Shown here in pieces: positions 23,067-34,306 of a stretch of DNA of 64,000 nt. The position numbers and the translations under genes are program-made. Within the stretch, counting starts at the first letter, position 1; each line of letters starts with the position of its first letter. The notes under the pieces are model-generated. The model worked only from the letters and a program-made list of their open reading frames with translations, did not search any database and was not told the DNA's origin. Origin of the DNA: Lichtheimia corymbifera B2541 (Eukaryota; Mucoromycota; Mucoromycetes; Mucorales; Lichtheimiaceae); NCBI GenBank assembly GCA_000697475.1, contig JNEU01000330.1, positions 1 to 64,000 on the forward strand, in the 5' to 3' direction.

Positions 23067-24416
23067 TTAAGGAGAAATGGGTGGAGATGGTGAAGTGGAA
23101 AGGGGCATAGGTGATTGTTGGTGTTGTTGCTGGAGTGCCTTCCATAGTGAAGTAGACCGGATATCCAGTCGTTGTGAAGAACATGTGGCAAGCTTAGAGA
23201 CACAATGATCCTGACAACTACTATTGCTAGCAGCTGGGGTGGCAAGCTCATGACCCCCATTATCATGTTCAGAAGATGAAATAAAAGAAGAGCATGAGCC
23301 TGGGGTGGGAGGAAAGAAACCACCAGCCAAGCGTTCATTAGCAGCCTCGCCTGGGGTAGTTGGGGGAGTGAGTGGGAAGATATTTTGAAGCTTGCAAGAT
23401 GTATTGGTTTCAGCTCTCTCGACCTGGGAGGTCCTGGTAAAGTACTTGCAATGAAGGATACTCTCACGGAGCTCTTCAAGGCTTATACGCCGCTTAGGGT
23501 CAATACAAAAGATACGTTTAATGATCCCATTGAGTTCACGCGAGATGGGCAAGACTTTTAAGAGGTAATCACGATCCGCTAAATAGGCACGGAAAGTATC
23601 ATCATCTAAACAAGCCTGCCGCCATGGATTGCGGCTCGCAGCGAGGTTCACTAGGATCACTCCTAAGCTCCATATGTCGTTGGGTGCTGTTGCATAGCCA
23701 TTGGATAAATGTACATCATCACCTTGACATTCTGAAATAAACAACATAGTAGATAGATTAGTGATTGGATGCATTATTATGGGGATGATGAGGATGGCAA
23801 TCCTACCTGGTGAAAAATAAAATGTGCTCCCACATCCAAAATCCTTGGCAATCGCTTGTGAAGTGGCAAGACCAAAGTCAGCAATCTTGAGTGTGCGTCC
23901 ATTATCAAAGACCAAGATGTTTTCCGGTTTAAGATCACGGTGATAAACATGTTGTTGGTGGCAGTATTGTACAGCGTCGATCAATTGTAAAAACACCTGT
24001 CGGATTAATGCATGATTGCCGTGATACAAATTCCGTTCCGTGATCGCCGAAAAGAGGTCACCTTCTGCACAATGCTCAAGCACCATATGTACGCATTCAT
24101 TGTGCTTAATAATACGCTCCAGTCGAATAACGTTGGGATGTATCAGCTTGGAATGTAAGATCATTTCGTTACGTTGTAAGGCACGTTGATGATCATCCAG
24201 TTGACGTTGTTGTAATGCTTTGACGGCATATCGCTGTTTGGTTTTCAAATCTTGACCAAGATAAACTTTGCCGTAAGCCCCTACACCCAGAGTCTTTATA
24301 ATTTGGATCTCGTCATGAACAATAGAGCCAGGCATCAATGTGGTGTGACGATGATGATGGTTGTTATGTTGTTGTTGTTGTTGTTGTTGTTGTTGCTTGT
24401 GAATCATGCTGAGCAT
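23067..24416 (-). CDS. Ran1/Sks1-family serine/threonine kinase
   Basis: Two exons (24416-23807, 23731-23067) encode 424 aa. A poly-Gln run of about ten residues (from a GTT repeat) precedes the kinase domain, which spans about residues 33-305. Visible elements are LGVGAYGKVYLG (glycine loop), YAVKAL (catalytic Lys), YHRDLKPENILVF, KIADFGLAT (DFG), GCGSTFYFSPECQ (activation segment and APE-like SPE) and NDIWSLGVILVNLA. The pattern CGSxFYxSPEC is typical of the fission yeast Ran1/Pat1 and budding yeast Sks1/Vhs1 group, linked to nutrient response and repression of meiosis. The C-terminus is Ser/Pro/Thr-rich with TPPTTPG and PPTPGS. The 75-nt intron falls exactly within the SPE motif and is open in frame. 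The start at 24416 is the first in-frame ATG; another at 24407 is possible. Confidence 0.92.
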   Translation of the reverse strand: MLSMIHKQQQQQQQQQHNNHHHRHTTLMPGSIVHDEIQIIKTLGVGAYGKVYLGQDLKTKQRYAVKALQQRQLDDHQRALQRNEMILHSKLIHPNVIRLERIIKHNECVHMVLEHCAEGDLFSAITERNLYHGNHALIRQVFLQLIDAVQYCHQQHVYHRDLKPENILVFDNGRTLKIADFGLATSQAIAKDFGCGSTFYFSPGRIAILIIPIIMHPITNLSTMLFISECQGDDVHLSNGYATAPNDIWSLGVILVNLAASRNPWRQACLDDDTFRAYLADRDYLLKVLPISRELNGIIKRIFCIDPKRRISLEELRESILHCKYFTRTSQVERAETNTSCKLQNIFPLTPPTTPGEAANERLAGGFFPPTPGSCSSFISSSEHDNGGHELATPAASNSSCQDHCVSKLATCSSQRLDIRSTSLWKALQQQHQQSPMPLSTSPSPPISP

Positions 24417-27400
24417 AGAAAAGACGACGATGTCGTTATTGATGGATGGGGATGGAATGGAGGGGGGGAGAGGAATGGCATACACACGCAATGGAAAAGA
24501 AGAAGAAAAAAGAAAAAGAGAGACCAAATGACAGGAACCTTTTATACTTTTCAAGATATCGTCGTCGTCTCTGTTCTTCTATTTTAAGGAATACGAAATG
24601 GGGGGAGGGGAAGAATAAAGGGATGAGGAAGATGTGGAAGGTGTGTACCAATTAAGCAAAAGGGAGGAGCAACACACTCCCTGGTGTGTGTGCTTGCATT
24701 TACTCTTTTTTGGGGGTGCGGGTCGAGATTCTCGGGGTCGAGAACCAAGCTCATTCACTACTCACACACACACACACACACTGGTGGCTATTACCGCCGA
24801 CAACGCCTATTTTCCCCCGCTTTTTATTCAATCACTGGTCCCAATGCAGACAATGGACACGAGAACATGGCGTCTTCATTGCTGAATGTCAAGGTCATGG
24901 CAAGCGTTGGAGTCTAGAACGACAAAAGGTGTTGATAAAACAACTGCTATCTTGGTTCAGCCTATTTGTTTCTTTCTTTTGCCATTCGTCTTACAATAAA
25001 AGAATCCGGTGTATGTACGCCATCCTATTGACAGTCGAAACGTTTCATGCTTGCATTGTGCCTATATTGATGTTATTATACAACAACAACCAGCAGCATA
25101 TCAATGTATCCATGGCGGCTCACGTGGTGTCCATGGCTACCATATTTTAGTCATCCCCCAGCTGTTTTCAACACCAGTGTCGTGCATGGTTGCCATTTAG
25201 TACATACAATCACTATATCCATCGACAGAGGATTTTCAATGCAAGTAGGCCTGACACAGCAGTTTCGTGTTTATAGCAAAAGTTGATACACTCGCATTTC
25301 ACGTGAAGCTAATCCACCATTGCTATGAAAACAATGCAGCACTCATGCAGCACTATGCGTTAAATGATCAATCATAGAAAAAAGAGTCATCCAATCCCAC
25401 TTTTCTCGGTTTTTCTAGTCAATAAAGATATATCCCATTTCGCATTATAGCATAGCAAATACTGATGCATCATCAGGTCTGTGCAGTGTAAAATGAATTG
25501 CATGGGTACACATATTGGGACAATGAAACGGTTGCACATACACACGTACACCACACCATCCTTAAACTCTGTATATCCATCATCATGTGGCGTATTTTTC
25601 TACAGCAAAAAAGAAGGTTATGTACTACTCATGCAAAACGAAAGGCGGCGTGTGCTGCGTTAGTGGTATGAGCCGACATACGACACACACAAAAGTTCTG
25701 CAACTTTGGGCGTTCTCGCCTCATCCATCTTCGTAGGTTGTTTATCAATGAAATGGAAACATAGAAAAGTAGATGTTGCTTTTTTTAACAACAATAAATG
25801 GCAAGATAACCCTTTTGAACGGAGCCTTGGCAATATCGATCGTCGCTTTCTGTCGGGTGTCTATTTTGGTGCAACTTTGTAATATACATGATGGGTTTAT
25901 TCTTGGCTTTGGATCAACTCCGTTTCCACACAAGATTTATAGGGAGAATGTTGTCGATCGAAGATAGTGCGTGGATATTTCTGGGTCGGATTATCTCTTG
26001 GTGTCACTTTTTTTTTTCGCACCATGCTTTTAGCATTTTCATTTGTCGTGGTTACACGACCTTTAATCGGATGTGAACAACAACCGTATCGTATCTGAGT
26101 TATTGGCCTGCATGATATGAGAGTGGGGGGGAAGATATTATGCAGCGTCGCACATTGTCGCTGCTCAAGTGACAAGCCTAGAGCGAACGGTATTATACAG
26201 CTACCATACGATGATAAGGATTCTAGATGGCGGATTAACCCACACCATAAAAATGCTACCAGGTCTAGGTACAAGTGGTCATGTGTCATGGAAATTGTTC
26301 TCAAGGTGACCCGATGGCATTTCCATTTTCGGAAAATCGGCTGTGCTTCAAAAAGCATGATGCCACTGCTATTACCATCGGCTTCAATGACAGATACTTT
26401 ATGTTGCAAGGGGTTTGATAATGAAACGCTCTCATAATTTTGGTCTGGAACAAGTACATCCAAGTTCAATGAATATAGCTATTATGGGGGTTGGTTCGAT
26501 TTCATTTTGATCTTTTCGCCATCATCACCACAACAAGCACCGCTTTTGCGCGGCAACACGGCCCACCTAAATAACCCACACCATCTTCCCGACATGGTAG
26601 TAGCAGCCCGTGCGTCAATCCAAATGACAGGGTTCAGGATAATTACACCAGATGAAATCGATGGGTCGGATGACTCGTTTTGCTGAGAACACGATCCACC
26701 ATTGGAACACGCATGCACCATCATCATCACATTTTATTCATGGCAAAGTGCATATGTCAGCTGATATTCATCACCGCTCTACTCCCCCCATTATCATTTT
26801 GAATCCGTGCTTTTTTTTTTCCATCGTCCCTGGATTTCGGTATTGTCAAAGAGAGCGAGAGAGAAGGGGGGTTGGTTGTGCTATGCCACCTCCTTTTTTC
26901 ATCTCAGTGTTACACACATGATGTATACTCATCGGCACGGATATATATCATTCCTTGAGCGAGAATAGAAAGCGTTATATGACATGATCTATTATCCGTT
27001 ATACATATGTGCTATGGTTTCTTCACTTTCTATATCCTTCTAAAACTCCTGTGCCCTGAACGAACTATTCAACAGCATTTACATCCCTTGTTGCATGATG
27101 CATTAGCTGGCCAAGTCACGCGGGGGAAGCACATCCATTTCTTTTTTTCGAATCCTGCTGGTTCTGGAAAGTTCATTTGATACAAGGCCTTAACATTCAT
27201 TGTCATTATACTTTGTTCATTAATGGGTATACAACGTGTACACTGCTTAGCATACGATCAGGTTAGGTAGCACGAGGGATGCTTGATATATGCAGGCCCA
27301 AATTACTATACCGAGAAAATGCACCATATCACGTGTACTCGGGACACAACAAAGAAAAAGGGGTAGTGCAGTTGCCACTACGTCAGTCATGACAAAAACA

Positions 27401-28400
27401 TGTGCATGGAAACACCTTTCAACGAATCATTTGGGCGGTGAAAATTGAAGTTATAATTGGGATCGACGCCACTGGACAATGGATAACGGCTTCATGCTTT
27501 AAATAGATGGTAGGGGATGAATGAGAATAGTAGCAATAATGATAAGCGGCAACGAAGAAAGCATGGTTTGTTGTATAAGCAGCAAGGAAGGTTACTGTGA
27601 TTGATACGCGCTGCTTCAGCTATCAGTGATAAAAGAATCAGCCATGTGCTATAGATGTCTGAGGAATGATGAGTAGTCCCCAACAAGGGCTCATCCTATG
27701 TGGATGCCATGAAGGATGGTATTGATTGAGCGTAGCTATGAAGCAATTCGAATAGTATTTGCTTCATTGGATTAAAAAACTGTAACGATGCACGACTAAC
27801 GAGGCAGCTAGTATTATGGTTTGTGGCTCACGGTAGTAATCGAATTGGCATGATATGTATGTACTATATGCCCGAGCAGCTAGACGGGATGCAATATGTT
27901 TCTTGTACACGCTGCTATTGTAATTCTACCCTTTCTAGGCACTGCTATTAGCTTACTGTATTCCTTTTCAGAACCACCGTCTTCCATAATTGGATGAGAA
28001 ACCACAGGGATGCAGTGGTGAGCAAAGCCCCGGATGAATGGATTTGGTGTACCATGTTGTCTTGCATGATCAACCGATGCAGGAAGATAAAGTAGACTTT
28101 GGCGCGAATTGAATACAGCACACGTATTCAATGAAAAGATCGTACCCATTTCTGTGCATTGCAATCATTTCTTTGATAAAGAAACAGAGACTCACACATC
28201 CACGGCATCCATCGCATCATCTTATAATAGCATTGAAGATGTGGGGCAGACGATCAAAAGTGAGCAAAATGCAGCGAGGGTAATAAGTAATAGTGGTCTC
28301 AGGAAATGCGAGACAGTGTCAGCCATAGCCAAAACACAATAAAAGAGGAGGATTCAAAGGAAAAAACAAGCTAACGTTCTTCTTGAATATCAACAAACAA
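24417..28400. other. 4-kb gene-poor region
   Basis: No gene could be supported. There are CA repeats at 24762-24781, scattered 60-190-codon frames with ambiguous composition, and AT-rich low-complexity tracts. The longest, a minus-strand frame at 25897-26469 (about 190 codons), has no recognisable domain. A plus-strand frame around 24880-24950 has the look of a short coding remnant, but nothing flanking extends it. Confidence 0.45.
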
Positions 28401-28889
28401 ATGTGGACACCACCGATGCGACAATATGATCCGAGGTCAGCCTCATGCCCTTCAATTCCACGACCCGATCCTTTGCACACAAGCCAAAAGGCATCGGATA
28501 TATTCCCACCCGAGGCTCCACCCGATTATTATTACTATGCTCATCGTAGCACGCCAGCTGGGTCATCAACTACATCATCGTCGACTGTGGTAGCTGATGA
28601 ATCCATGACATCTGTGGTGACACACAAGGGGGCTATCAGCAGTACAGGAAGTTATGGAAGCGAACAATCTGAATGGCTACGTCGTCGTCGGCGGTTTAGT
28701 TCACGTAGTCGCTTGATATTTTGTATCATTGGGATGATCGTGTTTTTACTTATAATCACAAGCACGATCGTCTGGATCGGCAACATGTTTATCCTTCCTC
28801 AAGTAGAATACACAACTCGCTATTCACAAAACACAGACCACCATCATCCATCTTCAATCTCATCCAATCACACTACAGCCATGCCATAG
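28401..28889 (+). CDS. Small single-pass membrane protein with PPxY motif
   Basis: A single-exon frame of 162 aa begins MWTPPMRQYDPRSASCPS. The N-terminal region (about 1-105) is Pro/Ser/Thr-rich and disordered and includes PPEAPPDYYYY. This contains PPDY, a PPxY motif of the kind bound by WW domains of Nedd4/Rsp5 ubiquitin ligases. A run of basic residues (RRRRRFSSRSR) precedes one hydrophobic segment (about 111-133, IFCIIGMIVFLLIITSTIVW), which predicts an N-in, type II topology. A short tail with an NHT glycosylation sequon follows. No family is recognised. An Rsp5-adaptor role is speculative. The composition and the arrangement of motif, basic stop and helix make it more likely real than chance. 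Confidence 0.5.
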   Translation: MWTPPMRQYDPRSASCPSIPRPDPLHTSQKASDIFPPEAPPDYYYYAHRSTPAGSSTTSSSTVVADESMTSVVTHKGAISSTGSYGSEQSEWLRRRRRFSSRSRLIFCIIGMIVFLLIITSTIVWIGNMFILPQVEYTTRYSQNTDHHHPSSISSNHTTAMP

Positions 28890-30697
28890 TAAACCCCCCA
28901 TCCATTCATAATGTAAATAACATATCGCCATATTTAATGCACTGTAATTCGGAACATAAAGATATCAAAGTATCTAACATCAACATGGATGGATGGCTTG
29001 TTTCAACCGAGGAGATCGTTGCTGGTGCCCGCATTGTCTTTCGAAAACGTGCTACTCTTTGTGCTGCTATGGTGGAAACTTGCAGAGGGAATTTGGCCTT
29101 GTACCGTGCTGAAACCTATAAGCGAAAGCATGCTTGCTCAATCCAATTCTTGTCATGAACATATCGCAAATAGAACTTACCGCACTTGATTGCATCCATT
29201 CACCATAACCATTCCGAATCCGATACCTTGGTTGAAAAGAACCATGTGATTGCTGCCGATATGCTCCCTTTTCCATCCGGCTATTGGCCTATTCCATGCT
29301 TAGTCAGGTCCTTCGCAGCTCAACCAGTTGAAGATTTTCTAAGTGGTCAAGCACCTTGGGGGTGGCGAATCGAAGTGACGGAAAGTCAACAGCTGATGCA
29401 CAAATCCACCTGCGGCTTGAAAGGTGATTTTTTGTAGGTGACAGAAGTACATATGTCCTTTTAAATACCCTACTGCTATTGCACTGAGGCCACTCAATTT
29501 ACCCTCCACACAGCACACCCATCACCATCATCCTCATCCTGATGATAGAGAATAGATACATATAAATAAAAGGAATGATCCTCATGTATAGCAAAAGGAT
29601 GCGTGTCAGTTTAACTTGTACCATGATAATGATGATCCAACAACAGCCCTTTTTTACTCAATCCATTCCGAAGCATCCTTTTTTCTGGTATGCTCGATGA
29701 TGTCCTTAACAAATAGAGTCGCACTTTGCATACATGTGCCAAATCACGCTCCCACCAATAATAAGAAGATCACTCGTGCTAATACCTCACAATTGCACAA
29801 TGAAACATGGCATGGTTAGTATTCCAGAAATGTCCAGCACATCCAAAAGCATCTTGTAATGCCAAAAGCACCTCAGGCTTGACGTTGATGGTCATTCTCT
29901 GTTGGTGTCAACTAGAATAAAATCATCCTGTGGCGAGCTTCTTGCGAGACATAAAGACCAACAATGTTACGTTTCACGCTTCATACACTTTCAAACAGAA
30001 TACTTTCGGATGCAGTGATTGCTCTGGCCCTATCGACCACACCATGGTCAACTTGATAAAAATGCCATACGGGCTATCATAAGCGGACCTTACTATAGGC
30101 GTATACAGGAAATTATCTTTCTGGAAATCCACAAAGCGTGGGACGTAAAGCTTGTTTGTTTGTTGCAAGAATGTCTTCAGGATGAGACTATGGCTGAGGG
30201 CAGAGAATGGTCATCAATGTGTCTCAAACGTGAGGATCATTCCTCTTGTTCACTTGTATCTATTATCTGAATAGGCTCAGTGTGATCACAGCAGGGGATT
30301 CAAATTTGGGGACCCCAGCTGGATGCCGTTTTATCACTCCTCACGAGGCCTATGGCGACATGTGCTGCACCATGTTTTTCAACGACCTTCAATTTCCTGA
30401 AATGAACGCCCACAAACATCCTTGAACAGCATAATATATTGTTTGAGCACAGCAAGTGACTCGTGATAGCAGATGGGTGGAATTGCTTAATGATAGCAAA
30501 ATGAAGATATCGATCCTTTGATTCCCTTGGCAAAATACCCAACAATAAATACAATATCATGCTGAATTCATAAGAGTACAACGGGTGTGTGAGGGGGGTA
30601 TCCATCGCCTATGTGTACTTGGCTGACTTTCTATATTGGGAATGGTTGTGGGATGATCATCGGCAGCAGCTCCTTTCTCTTCCTCTTTCCTTTGCAA
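28890..30697. other. Gene-poor region with repeat remnants
   Basis: This contains the second copy of a dispersed degenerate repeat (29341-29450) and short broken frames: plus-strand 28989-29189, and minus-strand 29974-30168 and 30300-30605. None carries a domain I can name. The last about 100 bp hold the T/C-rich leader of the J-protein gene. Confidence 0.45.
29341..29450. repeat. Dispersed degenerate repeat, copy B
   Basis: Matches 22197-22275 over shared words (aagtggtcaagca, tcgaagtga, aaatccacctgcg). It continues into gtaggtgacagaagtac, which is found in reverse orientation, with one difference, at about 21844-21860. The family therefore has at least three fragments in this window. Confidence 0.55.
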
Positions 30698-31579
30698 ATG
30701 GCTCCAGCTTCTTCCCTTCTTCCAGACGATGCTGATCTCTATGAAATATTGACACTCAATCGTGAATCAGCAACCGCATCTGATATCAAGTCGCAGTATC
30801 GTAAACTCGCATTGAAGTACCACCCTGACAAACAACGACCATCTGCGACCGATGAAGATAAGCAAGCTGCGACATTACAATTCCAACGCATTGGACTTGC
30901 CTATAGCATATTGAGCGATCCAGCCAAGAAATCGCTCTATGACAAGACTGGCACGATATCAAGCGACGATGGATTAGCAGGCGACAAGAGCTGGACCGAT
31001 TACTTTAAGGAGCTGTGGACGGGTGTTGTGAATGCTGAAACGATTGAACAATTCGCGTCTCAATATCGAGGATCTGATGAGGAAGAACGTGATGTGTTGC
31101 GCTATTATCAACAATGCAACGGCAATATGGATCGTATTCTCTCCCACGTTGAGTGCAGTGAGCTGACGGATGGCGAACGGCTGGCCGAAATCATTCAAAA
31201 AGCTATTGATCGTGGTGATGCAACAACCCTCAAAGAATTCAAGAGTACAACAACAGCAAAAGCACATCGTGCACGTGCCAAACAACATCAGCGACAAGTC
31301 AAGGAATGGAATGCAAAACATGGACAAAAGAATGAAAAGAAGGATGGGGATCAATCACTGCTGGCACTGATTCAGGCACGTAACAAGGAACGAGCAGCTA
31401 AACTGGACGCATTGGCAGACAGCATTGCAGCAAGAACAGCTGAGGCATCATCTTCAACCAGTAAAGGAGGCAAAAAGAGAAACAAACGTCAGGCTGAAGC
31501 AGAGGAGGGACCTTCAGAGGAAGAATTCCAAAAGATCCAAGAACGATTGATGGAGAATAAGAGACGCAAAGCCAAATAA
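30698..31579 (+). CDS. DNAJC9-type J-domain protein
   Basis: This is a single-exon gene of 293 aa starting MAPASSLLPDDADLYEILTL. The J domain occupies about residues 12-85 with LKYHPDKQ (the HPD motif that stimulates Hsp70). The following region, SWTDYFKELWTGV, then IEQFASQYRGSDEEERDVLR and YYQQCNGNMDRILSHVECSE, matches the DNAJC9 family layout. DNAJC9 proteins act as histone H3-H4 co-chaperones linking Hsp70 to nucleosome assembly. The C-terminal third is a charged coiled coil rich in Lys/Ala/Glu, ending in MENKRRKAK, a likely nuclear localisation signal. The upstream frame continues without an ATG of good context, so 30698 was chosen. Confidence 0.92.
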   Translation: MAPASSLLPDDADLYEILTLNRESATASDIKSQYRKLALKYHPDKQRPSATDEDKQAATLQFQRIGLAYSILSDPAKKSLYDKTGTISSDDGLAGDKSWTDYFKELWTGVVNAETIEQFASQYRGSDEEERDVLRYYQQCNGNMDRILSHVECSELTDGERLAEIIQKAIDRGDATTLKEFKSTTTAKAHRARAKQHQRQVKEWNAKHGQKNEKKDGDQSLLALIQARNKERAAKLDALADSIAARTAEASSSTSKGGKKRNKRQAEAEEGPSEEEFQKIQERLMENKRRKAK

Positions 31580-31887
31580 CAGTAGCATTATATTATATTC
31601 TTTTCATTTGTATCACATTTCATTCGACAATGCACAGGGCACATTCTTGTGCAACGTACATACATAGTTCTATTCCAACGTGTCGTGATAAATAAATGAC
31701 ATTATATATCAACAAGATGCCATGGTAACATTTGCAGATATGTACATAAGATAGTTTACGTACTCTTGCCGATAGAATCAAAGCAAATAAAGTACCCTGC
31801 TTCATAACAGGTTTATTATCCTTCTACAGTAAATTAGGTAGAGCAACTCTTCTGCTTATCCAACGACGACGGTCTTGGTTAATGCTT

Positions 31888-33736
31888 TCATCTTGTACAT
31901 TTGGTCATAAATATTGCCTTGAGCTCTTCAATTCTTGCTTCGGTAAGGCACTCTTCGATGATATTATTATGGCCTTTAGTATCGATTTTCAACACTTCAA
32001 GTAAAGGGCAATGCGTAAGTATTGCCAAAATCGCATGCTCTGTTACTGGTATAGCACAGTATTTAGCGGGGTGATAGTAATAGTATCGATACGGTGTATC
32101 CTCGACAACATGCAATATGCGTAATTGTGGACAACGAGAGACAAGAGCAGTAATGGCTTTGCTGAATGCTGGGTTCCGTGTATCGGTATACTGTGTACGG
32201 CCTTCGCAATTACCTTCAGTATATAGGTATAACGCGCGTAGCTGTGGCATCCCATAGCGAGCCAATAGAAAAAGAAAGCGAGTATCAATCACTTTTCTAT
32301 CAAACTGAAGGTAGAGGGTTGACAACGTCTTATGGTGCTTCTTGATCACTGATGCAACGTCCGAACTAGAGGCCGAGTATTTACGACCATTGGTACGATA
32401 GGAAAATATAAATCGTTCAAGGCCTTTGGTTTCCAAGCCGGCGAGGTGAACTTCTTCTCTATGAACCAAAAAGTGATATGACCATTAGCCAAACCATATG
32501 TTGTTGTTAGATGTTATTATTACTCACGTATGTGGTATCCTGCTATTGGGATGCCACACTACCAAATCTTTCAAGCGAGGGCAGTGCTTAACAGCGGCAC
32601 GTATAACTTTACCATGATCCATGTGATCATGTGAGTTTATGCTGAGTCTTTCAAGATGGGGACACCTCTTTATAAATTGGTGAAACAGCCTTGGAACAGG
32701 TTGGGGCTCAAATCCACAGTGGCTAAAACCCACATACAGATCAAGAGAAGTAAGCATGTAAACATCATATGGGACGTCCAATAACGGCGGATCCTCAACT
32801 TTGACAGGAAGCAGAAATGTTAACCGCATATCGTCACGCCTTTTCCCCACTTCATGTGAAAAATGCTTTAGTCGAGGACACTGCGCCACGATATCGAGCA
32901 GTACACGTGATGGGTTGCCGAGGGGAACATTCTTGAAGGTCATACGTTCCACAGTCGATGAGGATGATTTTGCGGCTTTCACAATCAAGTCAATGTGTTC
33001 CTCTGTCAGGGTCATATCCTCAAAATCTAAAAATATGAAATGCGTGGTAAATGGTATGCATTATAAACGACATGAGTAGAGACATACGCATCTCCTTGAT
33101 GTTACGTGCACCACTAGCCACGAGAAACTTGAGCATAGAATTGAATAAAACATCATTGGTGGTGCCTTGCATATAAAACCGGTCCTTCTTGCCACCCAAA
33201 AGCGAATCAATTGTTGCACGATCAATGACACCATCTAGTGAATCCCAAAACTCGGGCCACTGTAGCATAAAATGACCCCATGCTTGACAAACACCTGTGC
33301 ATTGGATAAGGTCATCGGCTGACAATTGCCTGAAAATGATGCATGAGACATCATATCCAAACAAATGAACGAAAGATCCAAGTTTCAAGTCGAGCTTTTT
33401 AAGAGCAAGGTGAAGCTCGCCATAACGTGGATTGGTTGTTGGAACCTGTGTCAGCGAATCTGCATACATGACTCTTGCAGCTGAAAGGCGACCTTGTTTC
33501 TCGTATAATTGCCCTGCCAACAAGTATCCATCCGCTTCTTTTGGTTCCAGCAATATCATGTTTAAGGCCACCATTTCAGTCTTATCATTATTACTCTCTT
33601 TTGATGTCTGGTGCAGTGCTGCTTCAGGTTGCTGTTGTTGTTGTTTGGCTGCCTTGCCATTGGAGGATGGTTGTGGTAGACGGCTTGAAGAAGTAAAGGG
33701 AGCTTTAAAGGATGAAAAGACTTGGAATGTGACCAT
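31888..33736 (-). CDS. TPR/F-box protein with leucine-rich-like repeats
   Basis: Three exons (33736-33088, 33026-32528, 32458-31888) encode 572 aa. After a Ser/Gln-rich head there is a TPR-like segment (about 60-110, YLLAGQLYEKQGRLSAARVM) and an F-box (about 126-165, DVSCIIFRQLSADDLIQCTG then WPEFWDSL). Repeated segments such as CPRLKHF, CPHLERLSI, CPRLKDLVV, CPQLRILHV and CPLLEVLKI follow, the usual spacing of F-box leucine-rich repeats. The TPR-F-box-LRR order is that of fission yeast Pof3 and yeast Dia2, SCF ubiquitin ligase adaptors. Orthology is not certain because similar proteins are multicopy in some fungi. It likely binds Skp1 through the F-box and a substrate through the repeats. 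It is transcribed divergently from the SPF27 gene. Confidence 0.8.
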
Positions 33737-34306
33737 TGATATGATTATAGGACAAATGAAAGAAACAAAGAAAGTGGATTTATAAGTGTGGATACGCTTA
33801 TGTTGGCGTCGATTGGTACGACAACAATGAGCACATGATCCCCGATTGTTGCTGAGCAACATTTCCAATTGTGGACTTACTGCGACCCTCCTATGACGTT
33901 GCTTTCGAGTATATAATATCCTCTTTTCTGGTGGCCTTTTTTGAGTAGCGTAATGGGGATGGGAAAATATGCTTTCCATTGTATCCAGCAGAACAAGGAT
34001 ATTGCGGCTGCTTTATGATGGTGATACAATAACAACAATCGACCAGTACCATGGTATTATTCTCATATTCGATCATGTGCATAGGCAAAGGTGATTTTAT
34101 TGCAGTGCTTATCATGAACAGCACGTGTGATGGCGTCGATGTGTACTACATGCGCGAATGCTCGGTATACAATTATTCACTATTAACGGCATTAACGACT
34201 GAGCGCGTCTTGTGAGTGGTCTCGTTAGGCTCGGCCTGGAGTCCAAAATTATTCTTGTCGCCTTCTTCCTTCCACCCACTCTCATTCACAAAGACACACA
34301 AACACT
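33737..34306. promoter_or_regulatory. Divergent promoter region (F-box / SPF27)
   Basis: This 570-bp gap lies between divergent starts. Sequence just before 34307 is rich in CACA/TCATT and pyrimidines, a usual fungal 5' leader. No clear TATA box was found. The minus-strand frame from the F-box gene continues upstream to 33979 without a stop, so a longer N-terminus cannot be excluded. Confidence 0.4.
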
